DNA of 64,000 nucleotides from Myxococcus stipitatus DSM 14675 (GTDB taxonomy: Bacteria > Myxococcota > Myxococcia > Myxococcales > Myxococcaceae), in assembly GCF_000331735.1 (NCBI RefSeq), contig NC_020126.1, positions 6,156,501 through 6,220,500 of the forward strand. Reading direction: 5' to 3'. A program made the translations under genes and the position numbers. The notes below the pieces were generated by a model, which did no database searches, had not been told where the DNA came from, and worked only from the letters and a program-made list of their open reading frames with translations. Shown in pieces: positions 24,833-33,218 of this stretch. Positions within the stretch are counted from its first letter, which is position 1; every line of letters begins with the position of its first letter.

Positions 24833-25318
24833 ATGAGCGCGAGCGGCCCGCAATCCCAGACGTCCCCTGGCGGGGCCGGAGTCCTCACGGCGCCCTACAC
24901 GCTCGAGTACACCTATCGGCGGAGCACGGGACCGCTCATCGGCCGGTTCCTCGCGGGGCTCCAGGAGGGGCGGATTCTGGGGGTGCGCACGCGCGGAGGT
25001 GAGGTGCTGGTGCCGCCACCGGAGTACGCCCCGGGCACGGGGGAAGCGCTGGGTGAGCTGGTGGAAGTGGCCCCGACGGGAGTGGTGACGACCTGGGCGT
25101 GGGTCCGTGAGCCGAGGAGTCGGGACCCGCTCTCGCATCCCTTCGCTTGGGCGTTGGTGCGACTCGATGGGGCGACCTCCGGGATGCTCCACGTGGTGGA
25201 CGCGGGGCAGCCGGAGGAGATGTCCACGGGGATGCGTGTCCGGGTGCGCTGGAGGGAGGCGCGCGAGGGCTCCATCCGGGACATCGCCTGTTTCGAGCCA
25301 TGTGAGGCGACGCCATGA
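24833..25318 (+). CDS. DUF35 OB-fold protein lacking zinc-ribbon cysteines
   Basis: 161 residues resembling the DUF35/ChsH2 OB-fold proteins that partner with SCP-x type thiolases: GPLIGRFLAGLQEGRILGVRT, then LGELVEVAPTGVVTTWAWV and HPFAWALVRLDGATSGMLHVV, ending RVRVRW. The zinc-ribbon position reads EVLVPPPEYAPGTG, with no Cys pair, unlike its neighbour. It overlaps the next gene by 4 bases (ATGA). Partners of this type stabilise thiolases or aldolases such as Ltp2, or take part with MaoC-type hydratases. The loss of metal ligands suggests a structural half of a heterodimer. Confidence 0.78.
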   Translation: MSASGPQSQTSPGGAGVLTAPYTLEYTYRRSTGPLIGRFLAGLQEGRILGVRTRGGEVLVPPPEYAPGTGEALGELVEVAPTGVVTTWAWVREPRSRDPLSHPFAWALVRLDGATSGMLHVVDAGQPEEMSTGMRVRVRWREAREGSIRDIACFEPCEATP

Positions 25319-25803
25319 AGGAGAAGCCTCGCGTGTTCCCCGCGCCCGTAAGGCTGGAGTATCGCGCCAGCGCGGGGCGGGGGCTGTCGCGGTTCCTGGC
25401 CTCGCTGATGGAGGGGCGCATCGTGGGGCAGCGATGTCCGCTGTGCGCGAAGGTGTATGTGCCTTCGCGAGGTGCCTGCCCGTCTTGTGGCGTGGCCTTG
25501 GGTGGGGACGTGGCGGTCTCGGATACTGGGACGCTGGTCTCGTTCTGCATCGTCAACATCCCGCTCGCGGACCGCTCGCTTCCGCTTCCGTACGTCTATG
25601 GGAGCGTATTGCTGGATGGGGCGGACATCCCCTTCCCTCACCTGCTCCAGGGCTTGCCGGTGGAAGAGGTGCGCATGGGACTGCGGGTCCGCGCGGAGTG
25701 GGTTCCGGGTGGGGAGCGGACGCCTTCGCTCGAGAGCATCCGGTGCTTCCGCCCCACCGGGGAGCCGGATGCCCCCTTCGAGGACTATCAGGAGCATCTG
25801 TGA
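25315..25803 (+). CDS. DUF35 OB-fold protein with zinc ribbon
   Basis: 162 residues: a short N-terminal helix (GLSRFLASLMEGRIVGQ), a rubredoxin-like zinc ribbon with CPLC and CPSC (about 42-45 and 57-60), then an OB-fold (GTLVSFCIVNI, YVYGSVLLDGADIPFPHLL). It is the intact paralogue of the preceding gene. Its stop overlaps the thiolase GTG (GTGA), implying equal translation. As recalled, the mycobacterial cholesterol gene next to ltp4/ltp3 (Rv3521) encodes one protein about the size of these two combined, so the pair looks like its split form. Confidence 0.85.
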   Translation: MKEKPRVFPAPVRLEYRASAGRGLSRFLASLMEGRIVGQRCPLCAKVYVPSRGACPSCGVALGGDVAVSDTGTLVSFCIVNIPLADRSLPLPYVYGSVLLDGADIPFPHLLQGLPVEEVRMGLRVRAEWVPGGERTPSLESIRCFRPTGEPDAPFEDYQEHL

Positions 25804-26867
25804 AGAAGGCGCGCGCGGTGGCCATCGTCGCGTTCGCGCAGAGTCCCGCCGTGCGGCGGGAGTGGGCGCGGGACGACGTGGAGCTGCTGCTCCCGGTCAT
25901 TCAAGCGGCGCTGGGCCAGGCGGGGCTGCGCAAGGAGGAGGTGGGCTTCACGGCCTCGGGGAGCTCGGACTTCGTGACGGGGCTGCCATTCTCGTTCGTG
26001 CTCGCGCTCGACGCGGTGGGAGCGTCTCCGCCCATCGAGGAGACGCACGTCGAGATGGATGGTGCCTGGGCGCTCTATGAAGCCTGGGTGAGGCTGTCTC
26101 TCGGGGATGTGGACACGGCGCTGGTCTATGCGTTCGGACGGTCCTCTCTGGGGGAACCTCGGGATGTGCTGGGGATGCAGTTGGACCCCTACTACGTGGC
26201 GCCGCTGGCGCCGGATGCCATCAGCCTCGCGGCGCTCCAGGCGCGCGCGCTGCTGGATTCAGGACGTGCGACGGAGCGCTCGCTGGCGGAGGTCACCGCG
26301 CGAAGCCGGAGGAATGCGAAGGCGAATCCGAATGCGCAGCTCTCGGGGGACTTCTTGCCCGAAGCACTGCTGGATGCGCCGTACCTCGTCGCTCCGCTGC
26401 GGCGCCACGACTGTCCTCCGATATCGGATGGCGCGGTGGCGGTGGTGCTGGCCGCGGGGGAGAAGGCACGCGCGGCCACGGCCCGTCCGGCCTGGATTCG
26501 AGGCATCGACCACCGCATCGAGTCCCATGGCCTGGGCATGAGGGACCTCACCCGCTCGCCTTCGACGGCGCTCGCCGCAGCCAACGCGGGCGTGAGCCAG
26601 GGAAGCGTGGACGTGGCGGAGGTGCATGCACCGTTCAGCCATCAGGAGCTCATCCTTCGCGAGGCCTTGGGACTGGATGGAGCGGTGGACCTCAATCCAT
26701 CCGGTGGCGCGCTCGCCGCCAATCCGTTGATGTCGGCGGGACTCATCCGCATTGGCGAAGCCGCGCGGCGAGTGATGGATGGCACGGCCCGCCGCGCCGT
26801 GGCCCACGCGACGAGCGGCCCCTGTCTCCAGCAGAACCTGGTCTGTGTGTTGGAGGCGACGCCATGA
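25800..26867 (+). CDS. SCP-x type thiolase, Ltp4-like
   Basis: 355 residues from a GTG start embedded in the previous stop. The thiolase/lipid-transfer fold is seen in VAIVAFAQSP, a central DGAVAVVLAAGEKAR, and LNPSGGALAANPLMSAG at the C-terminal active-site loop. The usual N-terminal nucleophile Cys region reads EETHVEMDGAWALYEA, without an obvious Cys, so it may act as a retro-aldolase-like or structural partner rather than a classical thiolase. Its size and its place after DUF35 genes resemble mycobacterial ltp4, which works in sterol side-chain or ring catabolism. Confidence 0.8.
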   Translation: MKKARAVAIVAFAQSPAVRREWARDDVELLLPVIQAALGQAGLRKEEVGFTASGSSDFVTGLPFSFVLALDAVGASPPIEETHVEMDGAWALYEAWVRLSLGDVDTALVYAFGRSSLGEPRDVLGMQLDPYYVAPLAPDAISLAALQARALLDSGRATERSLAEVTARSRRNAKANPNAQLSGDFLPEALLDAPYLVAPLRRHDCPPISDGAVAVVLAAGEKARAATARPAWIRGIDHRIESHGLGMRDLTRSPSTALAAANAGVSQGSVDVAEVHAPFSHQELILREALGLDGAVDLNPSGGALAANPLMSAGLIRIGEAARRVMDGTARRAVAHATSGPCLQQNLVCVLEATP

Positions 26868-26959
26868 GGAGCCCCGGCGCCATTGTCGGCCTGGGGGCTG
26901 ATGCGCGGGCCCCCTCGGCCATGGACGGCACGGACCGCGGGTTGGAGGCAGCCTCATGA
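26864..26959 (+). pseudogene. 31-residue coupled mini-ORF, possible thiolase N-terminal remnant
   Basis: An ATG overlaps the stop of the upstream thiolase (ATGA), and its own TGA overlaps the ATG of the next thiolase (ATGA). The peptide begins MRSPGAIVGLGADAR and ends DRGLEAAS, which resembles the start of an SCP-x thiolase (AIVGIGAT..., then an R-x-L-x-A-A helix). It looks like the leftover of a third thiolase whose body was deleted, kept because it preserves translational coupling. A purely accidental reading frame is possible. Confidence 0.45.
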
Positions 26960-28110
26960 GGCCCTGCGCGGTCATCGGCGTGGGGCAGAGTCGGCACGCC
27001 TCCCGGCGCGACGACGTGTCCCTCGCGGGGCTCGTGCGCGAGGCCGTGGACCGTGCCCTCGCTGACGCGGCGCTGACGCTCGAGGACATCGACGCCGTGG
27101 TGCTCGGCAAGGCGCCCGACATGTTCGAGGGCGTGATGATGCCGGAGCTGTACCTCGCCGACTGTCTCGGCGCGGGGAACAAGCCGCTGCTTCGTGTGCA
27201 CACCGCCGGGAGCGTCGGCGGCTCCACGGCCATCATGGCCGTGAACCTTGTCCGCGCGGGCCTCCACTCACGCGTCCTCGCCGTGGCCTTCGAGAAGCAA
27301 TCCGAGAGCGAGGCCATGTGGGCCCTCTCCCCGAAGTACCCCTTCCAGCCTCCCCTGCTCGCCGGAGCGGGCGGCTACTTCGCTCCGCTCGTGCGCGCCT
27401 ATATCCGCCGCTCGGGCGCCCCGCAGGACGTCGGCATCCGAGTCGCCGTCAAGGACCGCAAGCACGCGCTGCTCAACCCCTACGCCCACCTGCACCTGCC
27501 CGACATCTCCACCGAGGCCGTGGCGAGCTCGGCGATGCTCTGGGACCCGCTGCGCTACCTCGAGACCTGTCCTTCGTCCGATGGCGCCTGCGCGATGGTG
27601 CTCACCAGCGAGGACGCCGCGCGACACGCCCCCGGCCCCGTTGCATGGGTACGCGCCACGGCCATGCGCAGCGAACCCACCCTGTTCGCCGGCCGGGACC
27701 AGGTGAATCCCCAAGCAGGCAGAGACTGCGCCGCCGCCCTCTACAAGCTCGCCGGAATCACCTCGCCGCGCAGGGAGATCGACGTCGCCGAGCTCTATGT
27801 CCCCTTCTCCTGGTTCGAGCCCATGTGGCTGGAGAACCTCGGCTTCGCGGAGCCGAACGAGGGCTGGCGCATGACCGCCGAGGGCGCAACGGCGCTCGGA
27901 GGAGCGCTGCCCGTCAATCCCTCCGGCGGCGTCCTCTCGACCAACCCCATCGGTGCCTCCGGAATGCTGCGCTTCGCCGAGGCCGCGCTCCAGGTCCGAG
28001 GCCTCGCCGGCGAACATCAGGTGGACGGAGCGAAGGTCGCACTGGGCCACGCCTACGGCGGCGGCTCGCAGTTCTTCTCGATGTGGATCGTGGCACGTCA
28101 GCAGCTCTAG
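26956..28110 (+). CDS. SCP-x type thiolase, Ltp3-like
   Basis: 384 residues: CAVIGVGQSRHASRRDDVS at the start, DIDAVVLGKAPDMFEG, LRVHTAGSVGGSTAIMAVNLV where the nucleophile loop lies (no Cys there), SSDGACAMVLTSEDAARHA, and VNPSGGVLSTNPIGASGM plus GHAYGGGSQFF at the C-terminus. The YVPFSWFEPMWLENLGF helix is typical of the lipid-transfer-protein thiolases. It likely functions as a heteromer with the adjacent Ltp4-like and DUF35 proteins. As in the neighbour, the atypical nucleophile region cautions against assuming simple thiolysis. Confidence 0.82.
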   Translation: MRPCAVIGVGQSRHASRRDDVSLAGLVREAVDRALADAALTLEDIDAVVLGKAPDMFEGVMMPELYLADCLGAGNKPLLRVHTAGSVGGSTAIMAVNLVRAGLHSRVLAVAFEKQSESEAMWALSPKYPFQPPLLAGAGGYFAPLVRAYIRRSGAPQDVGIRVAVKDRKHALLNPYAHLHLPDISTEAVASSAMLWDPLRYLETCPSSDGACAMVLTSEDAARHAPGPVAWVRATAMRSEPTLFAGRDQVNPQAGRDCAAALYKLAGITSPRREIDVAELYVPFSWFEPMWLENLGFAEPNEGWRMTAEGATALGGALPVNPSGGVLSTNPIGASGMLRFAEAALQVRGLAGEHQVDGAKVALGHAYGGGSQFFSMWIVARQQL

Positions 28111-28125
28111 CCCATGGGAGCAGAC

Positions 28126-29709
28126 ATGACGTTCAACCTCGCTGACTTGTTCGAGAGCCTCGCGGACATCATGCCGGAGCGGCTCGCCGCCGTGGCCGGA
28201 GACCACCGGCTCACCTTCCAACAGCTCGACGCACGAGCCAACCGCCTGGCCAACGCCCTCCGAGAACACGGCGTCCGCGCCGGCGACCACGTGGGGCTCT
28301 ACCTGCACAACGGCATCGAGTTCCTCGAGTGCCTCCTCGGCCTCTTCAAGCTCCGAGCCGTCCCCATCAACATCAACTACCGCTACGTCGAGAGTGAGCT
28401 CGAGTTCTTGATGAAGAACGCGAACCTCACCGCCCTCATCCACGGGTACGAGCTGTCCGCGACAGTCCTCGCCGCCGCCAGGAACGTGCCCTCCCTCCGG
28501 CTCCGGGTGGGAGTCGGCGGAGGGGGAGATGTGGAGTACGAGCAGCTCCTCGCCACCAGCTCGCCCGAGCGGAGCTTCGAGGCCCGCTCGGGTGATGACC
28601 TCTACATCCTCTACACCGGCGGCACGACAGGCATGCCCCGGGGCGTGATGTGGCGACACGAAGACGTGCTCTTCGCCGGACTCCAAGGAGGCAATCCCGG
28701 AGGCCCGCCCATCGACCGGCCCGAAGCCTTGGCCCCACTCGCGCGCGACCGCCCGGCCCCGATGGTCCTGTTGACCGCGGCCCCCTTCGTCCACGGCACG
28801 GCCCAGTGGGCCGCCTTCATCGCCCTGTTCTCTGGAGGCACGGCCGTCATCGTCCCCAGCAGGAGCTATGAGCCCCACCGCGTCTGCCAGGCCATCCAGG
28901 CGGAGAACGTCAACACCCTGGTCATCGTCGGCGACGCCATGGCGCGCCCACTCGCGGAGGCGCTCGCCCAAGCACGTGCCGCCGGAACCCCTCACGACCT
29001 GTCCTGCCTGAGGGTCATCTCCTCCTCCGGCGCGTTCCTCTCGCCCGTGGTGCGCCAGCAACTCCAGGAGCAGCTCCCGGACACGCTGATACTCGACAAC
29101 TTCGGCGCGACGGAGGCGGGCCATCAAGGGACGGCCTTCTCCTCGGGCGAAGTGGTGGCCTTCTACATGGACGAGAGCAGCGCGGTGCTCGGAGAAGACC
29201 TGCGCCCGGTGCAGCCCGGCTCGGGTGTCATCGGCAGGCTCGCGCGGCGCGGGCGGCTGCCCCTCGGGTACTACAACGACCCGGAGAAGACCGCGGCGAC
29301 GTTCCTCGTCATCGACGGCGTGCGCTGGGTCCTCCCAGGAGACCTGGCCACCGTCGAGAAGGACGGCCGCATCACCGTGCTCGGCCGAGGCGCCGTGTGC
29401 ATCAACAGCGGCGGAGAGAAGGTCTTCCCCGAGGAGGTCGAAGCGGCGCTCAAGGCCCACCCGGCCATCCGCGACGCGGTGGTGGTGGGCGTGCCCGATG
29501 TTCACTGGGGCGAACGCGTGACGGCCGTCATCGAGCCCCGCCCCAATCATCCCGTGTCGCTCGAGGTGCTCGGAGAGCACTGCCGCGCGCTGCTGTCCGG
29601 CTACAAGGTGCCGAGACAGCTCCGAGTGGTGGACCACATCGTCCGCCATCCCAGCGGCAAGCCCGACTACCGCTGGGCCCGGAGCGCCGCCACCGAGGAA
29701 CGCGCCTAG
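28126..29709 (+). CDS. fadD19: Steroid-acid CoA ligase, FadD19-like
   Basis: 527 residues closely resembling mycobacterial FadD19, the CoA ligase for C24/C27 cholestenoic-type side-chain acids. Shared blocks seen from memory include YILYTGGTTGMPRGVMWRHED, VNTLVIVGDAMARPLAEAL, SINSGGEK-type INSGGEKVFPEEVEAALK and GYKVPRQLRVVDHI followed by PSGKPDYRWAR. The start at 28126 is used because GGGAG lies 5 bases upstream; an ATG 12 bases earlier is possible. It is followed after 8 bases by the FadE26-like gene, the natural next step. Confidence 0.88.
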   Translation: MTFNLADLFESLADIMPERLAAVAGDHRLTFQQLDARANRLANALREHGVRAGDHVGLYLHNGIEFLECLLGLFKLRAVPININYRYVESELEFLMKNANLTALIHGYELSATVLAAARNVPSLRLRVGVGGGGDVEYEQLLATSSPERSFEARSGDDLYILYTGGTTGMPRGVMWRHEDVLFAGLQGGNPGGPPIDRPEALAPLARDRPAPMVLLTAAPFVHGTAQWAAFIALFSGGTAVIVPSRSYEPHRVCQAIQAENVNTLVIVGDAMARPLAEALAQARAAGTPHDLSCLRVISSSGAFLSPVVRQQLQEQLPDTLILDNFGATEAGHQGTAFSSGEVVAFYMDESSAVLGEDLRPVQPGSGVIGRLARRGRLPLGYYNDPEKTAATFLVIDGVRWVLPGDLATVEKDGRITVLGRGAVCINSGGEKVFPEEVEAALKAHPAIRDAVVVGVPDVHWGERVTAVIEPRPNHPVSLEVLGEHCRALLSGYKVPRQLRVVDHIVRHPSGKPDYRWARSAATEERA

Positions 29710-29717
29710 GGAGCCCC

Positions 29718-30893
29718 ATGCACCTCGAGCTCACGGCCGAGGAGCACGCGCTTCAAGCCCGGCTCCGGAGCTACTTCCAGCAGCTCGTGACACCGGCGCT
29801 CCTCGACGAGGTCGAAGGGAACGAGGGCGGCGGTCCGCTCTACACCCAGGCCCTGCGAAAGCTGGGGGCGGACGGTTGGCTCGGCATCGGCTGGCCGCGC
29901 GAGGTGGGAGGCCAGGGCCGCCCCGCCCTGGAGCAGTTCCTCTTCTTCGACGAGGCACAACGCGCGGGATTTCCCATCCCCTTCTTGACGTTGTGCACCG
30001 TCGGTCCCACCTTGATGAAGTACGGCACCGACGAGCAGAAGGCACGGCTGCTGCCCGCGATGCTGCGAGGCGAGCTTCAGTTCGCCATTGGCTACACCGA
30101 ACCCGAAGCAGGCACCGACCTCGCGGCCTTGCGCACGCGCGCGGTCCGCGATGGGGACTCCTATGTGGTGACGGGCCAGAAGGTGTTCACCAGCATGGTC
30201 GAACATGCCGGCTACATCTGGCTGGCCGTGCGCACGGACACGGAGGCGCCCAAGCATCAGGGGCTCAGCATCCTGATGGTGGACCCCACGCTGCCCGGGG
30301 TGAGCATCACCCCCATCGACACGCTCGGAGGCAATCGCACCAGCACCACCTACTACGACCAGGTCCGCGTCCCGGTCTCCATGAGAGTCGGCCGGGAGAA
30401 CGAGGGCTGGAAGCTCATCACCACGCAGCTCAACCACGAGCGGGTGGTCCTCCTGTCTCCAGGCGCGGCGGCCTTCTTCCTGGAGGAGACCCTCGCGTGG
30501 GCCCGGGAGACGCGCACACCCTCGGGCCGACGGGTCCTCGATGAAAGCTGGGTCCAGCTCCAGCTCGCGCGAGTCCACTCCCTGCTCTCCGTGCTGGAGC
30601 TGATGCACTGGCGCCACGCCTGGAACATCGACCACGGGGTGATGGACCCCGCGGAGTCCTCCCGCATCAAGGTCTTCGGCAGCGAGGCCCTCATCGAGCT
30701 CTATCAATGCCTTCTCGAGGTCCTCGGCCCAGCCGGTTGCCTCCAGAAGGGCTCACCGGGTGCGCTGCTCCGAGGCCGCGTGGAGCGCTACTACCGGGCC
30801 ACGCTCGTCCTCACCTTCGGTGGCGGCAACAACGAAGTGCAGCGCGACCTCATCGCCACGGTGGGGCTCGGGATGCCTCGGCCCTCGCGCTGA
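29718..30893 (+). CDS. fadE26: Acyl-CoA dehydrogenase, FadE26-like subunit
   Basis: 391 residues. The sequence follows mycobacterial FadE26 (alpha subunit of ChsE4) almost block for block: GWLGIGWPREVGGQG, FAIGYTEPEAGTDLA, YVVTGQKVFTSM, GWKLITTQLNHERV, QLARVHSLLSVLELM and the end LLRGRVERYYRATLVLTFGG. ChsE4 is a heterotetrameric FAD enzyme that introduces the C24 double bond into steroid side-chain CoA esters. TAGGGAG lies before the ATG. It is paired with the next gene. Confidence 0.88.
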   Translation: MHLELTAEEHALQARLRSYFQQLVTPALLDEVEGNEGGGPLYTQALRKLGADGWLGIGWPREVGGQGRPALEQFLFFDEAQRAGFPIPFLTLCTVGPTLMKYGTDEQKARLLPAMLRGELQFAIGYTEPEAGTDLAALRTRAVRDGDSYVVTGQKVFTSMVEHAGYIWLAVRTDTEAPKHQGLSILMVDPTLPGVSITPIDTLGGNRTSTTYYDQVRVPVSMRVGRENEGWKLITTQLNHERVVLLSPGAAAFFLEETLAWARETRTPSGRRVLDESWVQLQLARVHSLLSVLELMHWRHAWNIDHGVMDPAESSRIKVFGSEALIELYQCLLEVLGPAGCLQKGSPGALLRGRVERYYRATLVLTFGGGNNEVQRDLIATVGLGMPRPSR

Positions 30894-30919
30894 GCGCCCA
30901 TGCCTCTTCAGGAGCGCCC

Positions 30920-32029
30920 ATGGACTTCGCTTTCACCGAGGCACAGCAGACCATCACCGGACTCGCGAGGAAGCTCTTCACCGAGCACGTCACCCCCGCC
31001 ACCCTCGCCGCCTCGGACGTGGACTTCCTGGACCGTGGGCTGTGGGCGCGGCTGGCCACGATGGGGTTGCTCGGCACGGCCATCCCCGAAGCCGCGGGAG
31101 GCAGCGGACATGGGATGCGGGAGCTGGGTGCGCTGCTCGTGGAGGCAGGCGCGGCGGTGGCGCCCGTGCCGCTCTGGCCGACGCTCGTGCTCGGTGCATT
31201 GCCCATCGGTGCCTTCGGAACTCCGGAGCAGCGCCAACGCTGGCTGCCGGGCGTGGTCGAAGGAAGGACGTTCCTCACGGCCGCGCTCACGGAGGACTCG
31301 CCCCATCCCGCGTCGACGGGGACCCTCGCCACCCACCAGGGTGGACGTTGGCGACTCACGGGCATCAAGTCCTGCGTTCCCGCCGCGCACCTCGCGGCCC
31401 GCATCCTCGTGCCCGCGCGGACGCACGAGGGAGCCCTCGGGGTCTTCCTGCTCGACCCTCACACGCCTGGCGTGTCGACGGAGTGTCAGCGCGCCACCAC
31501 GGGAGAGCCGCAGCTGCGCCTGACGCTGAGCGACGCGCTCGTGGAGCCGGAGGACGTGCTGGCCGGGCCCGGCGACGGCGACAGGGTGCTCACCTGGCTG
31601 ATGGAGCGAGCCACCGTGGGCGTGTGCGCGCTGCACCTCGGCGTCGTCGAGCGGGCGCTGCGCCTGACGGCGGAGTACACGGGGACTCGGCACCAGTTCG
31701 GTCGCCCCATCGCCACCTTCCAGGCCGTGTCCCAGCGCGCGGCGGATGCGTCCATCGACGTAGAGGCCATCCGCTTGACGCTGTGGAAGGCGGCGTGCGC
31801 GCTGGACTCGGGACAGCCCGCGGAGAAGGCGGTGGCCACCGCGAAGCTGTGGGCCTCCGAGGCGGGACATCGGGTGGTGTCCGCTGCCCAGCATCTGCAT
31901 GGAGGCATCGGCTTCGACACTCGCTATCCGCTCTACCGTTCCTATCTTTGGAGCAAGCAGCTCGAGCTCACCCTGGGCTCGGGGACCGTTCACCTCGCGC
32001 GCCTCGGCGCGCTGCTGGCCGAGGGCTGA
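30920..32029 (+). CDS. fadE27: Acyl-CoA dehydrogenase, FadE27-like subunit
   Basis: 369 residues resembling FadE27, the beta subunit of ChsE4-type dehydrogenase: MDFAFTEAQQTITGLARK, LWARLATMGLLGTAIPEAAGG, LGVVERALRLTAEYTGTRHQ, FGRPIATFQAVSQRAADA, EAGHRVVSAAQHLHGGIGFDT. GGAG precedes the ATG by 6 bases. With the FadE26-like subunit it should form an alpha2beta2 enzyme with shared active sites. Its position 26 bases after fadE26 keeps the conserved pairing seen in actinobacteria. Confidence 0.87.
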   Translation: MDFAFTEAQQTITGLARKLFTEHVTPATLAASDVDFLDRGLWARLATMGLLGTAIPEAAGGSGHGMRELGALLVEAGAAVAPVPLWPTLVLGALPIGAFGTPEQRQRWLPGVVEGRTFLTAALTEDSPHPASTGTLATHQGGRWRLTGIKSCVPAAHLAARILVPARTHEGALGVFLLDPHTPGVSTECQRATTGEPQLRLTLSDALVEPEDVLAGPGDGDRVLTWLMERATVGVCALHLGVVERALRLTAEYTGTRHQFGRPIATFQAVSQRAADASIDVEAIRLTLWKAACALDSGQPAEKAVATAKLWASEAGHRVVSAAQHLHGGIGFDTRYPLYRSYLWSKQLELTLGSGTVHLARLGALLAEG

Positions 32030-32033
32030 CCCC

Positions 32034-33218
32034 ATGCGCACCCGCCTCTGTGAGCTCTTTGGAATCGACGTGCCTGTCTTCGCCTTCAGCTACCGACGAG
32101 AGGTCGTCGCCGCGGTGAGCCGCGCCGGAGGAATGGGCGTCCTTGGCGCACTCCAGTTCTCGCCCGAGCAGCTCGAGGAGGAGCTGTGCTGGCTCGACGC
32201 GCACGTGGAGGGAAGGCCCTACGGCGTGGACGTGGTGATGCCCACCCGCTACGAAGGCGCCGAGCGCGGAGGACTGTCCAAGGACGCGCTGGAGCTGCTG
32301 ATTCCCGAAGGCCATCGCCGCTACGTGGAGGAAGTTCTCGCGCGCTACGAGGTGCCTGGATTACCCCCGGAGGTGCTCTCACACGAGTCACTGCTGGGAT
32401 GGTCCGAGGCCGCGGGTCGCTCGCAGGTCGCCGTGGCGCTCCAGCATCCCATCCGCCTCATCGCCAACGCACTGGGGACCCCTCCTCGGGACGTGGTGGA
32501 CGAAGCCCACCGACGAGGCGTGCAGGTCGTCGCGCTCGTCGGCACGGCGGCGCACGCGCGCAAGCAAGCCGAGGCCGGCGTCGACGTGGTGGTGGCGGTG
32601 GGCACCGAGGCCGGAGGCCACACCGGAGAGATTGGAACGATGGTGCTCGTCCCCGAGGTCGTGGACGCGGTGCACCCCATCCCCGTGCTGGCCGCGGGAG
32701 GTATTGGCCGAGGCCGGCAGATCGCGGCGGCGCTCGCGCTGGGCGCGGAGGGCGTGTGGACCGGCTCGCTGTGGCTCGGCGTGGAGGAGGCCCACCTGAA
32801 TCCCGTGCTCAGGGACAAGCTCCTCGCCGCCACGTCGAGCGACACCGTGCGCTCACGGTCCATGAGCGGCAAGCCCGCGCGCCAACTGAAGACCGCCTGG
32901 ACCGAGGCCTGGGACGGCGCCGAGTCCCCGGGCCCCTTGCCCATGCCGCTGCAGTTCATGCTCACCGCCGATGCGGTGACGCGGATGCACCACCACGCGG
33001 GCACCGCGGGCTCGCGGGCGCATGAGCTGCTCGGGTCCCCTGTCGGGCAGATTGTCGGGAGCCTGCGCGAGGTGCGGCCCGTCCGAGCCGTGCTCGAATC
33101 CCTGGAGGCGGAGTTCCGCGAGTCCGTCCTCCGGGTGCTCGAGACGGGGGGCACCGGTGAGCATCACCCCGACTCGGCGAGGCGCGCCGCCACGGGCACG
33201 AGGCGCGGCTCCGAGTAG
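32034..33218 (+). CDS. Nitronate monooxygenase/NPD-family FMN enzyme
   Basis: 394 residues of the 2-nitropropane-dioxygenase-like FMN TIM-barrel: LFGIDVPVFAFSYRREVVAAVSRAGGMGVLGAL at the start, GVQVVALVGTAAHARKQAEAGVD, GTEAGGHTGEIGTM (catalytic His region) and VLAAGGIGRGRQIAAALALGAEGV. Members in steroid catabolism include IpdC, which acts on the C/D-ring CoA intermediate, but the resemblance here is only at family level. The last 55 bases overlap the convergent KshA-like gene. It is the last gene of the 10-kb operon. Confidence 0.8.
   Translation: MRTRLCELFGIDVPVFAFSYRREVVAAVSRAGGMGVLGALQFSPEQLEEELCWLDAHVEGRPYGVDVVMPTRYEGAERGGLSKDALELLIPEGHRRYVEEVLARYEVPGLPPEVLSHESLLGWSEAAGRSQVAVALQHPIRLIANALGTPPRDVVDEAHRRGVQVVALVGTAAHARKQAEAGVDVVVAVGTEAGGHTGEIGTMVLVPEVVDAVHPIPVLAAGGIGRGRQIAAALALGAEGVWTGSLWLGVEEAHLNPVLRDKLLAATSSDTVRSRSMSGKPARQLKTAWTEAWDGAESPGPLPMPLQFMLTADAVTRMHHHAGTAGSRAHELLGSPVGQIVGSLREVRPVRAVLESLEAEFRESVLRVLETGGTGEHHPDSARRAATGTRRGSE

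Noticed and set aside
32034..33218. Assignment as IpdC
   Set aside because: Only the NPD-family level similarity could be seen; the N- and C-terminal parts differ from what I recall of IpdC.
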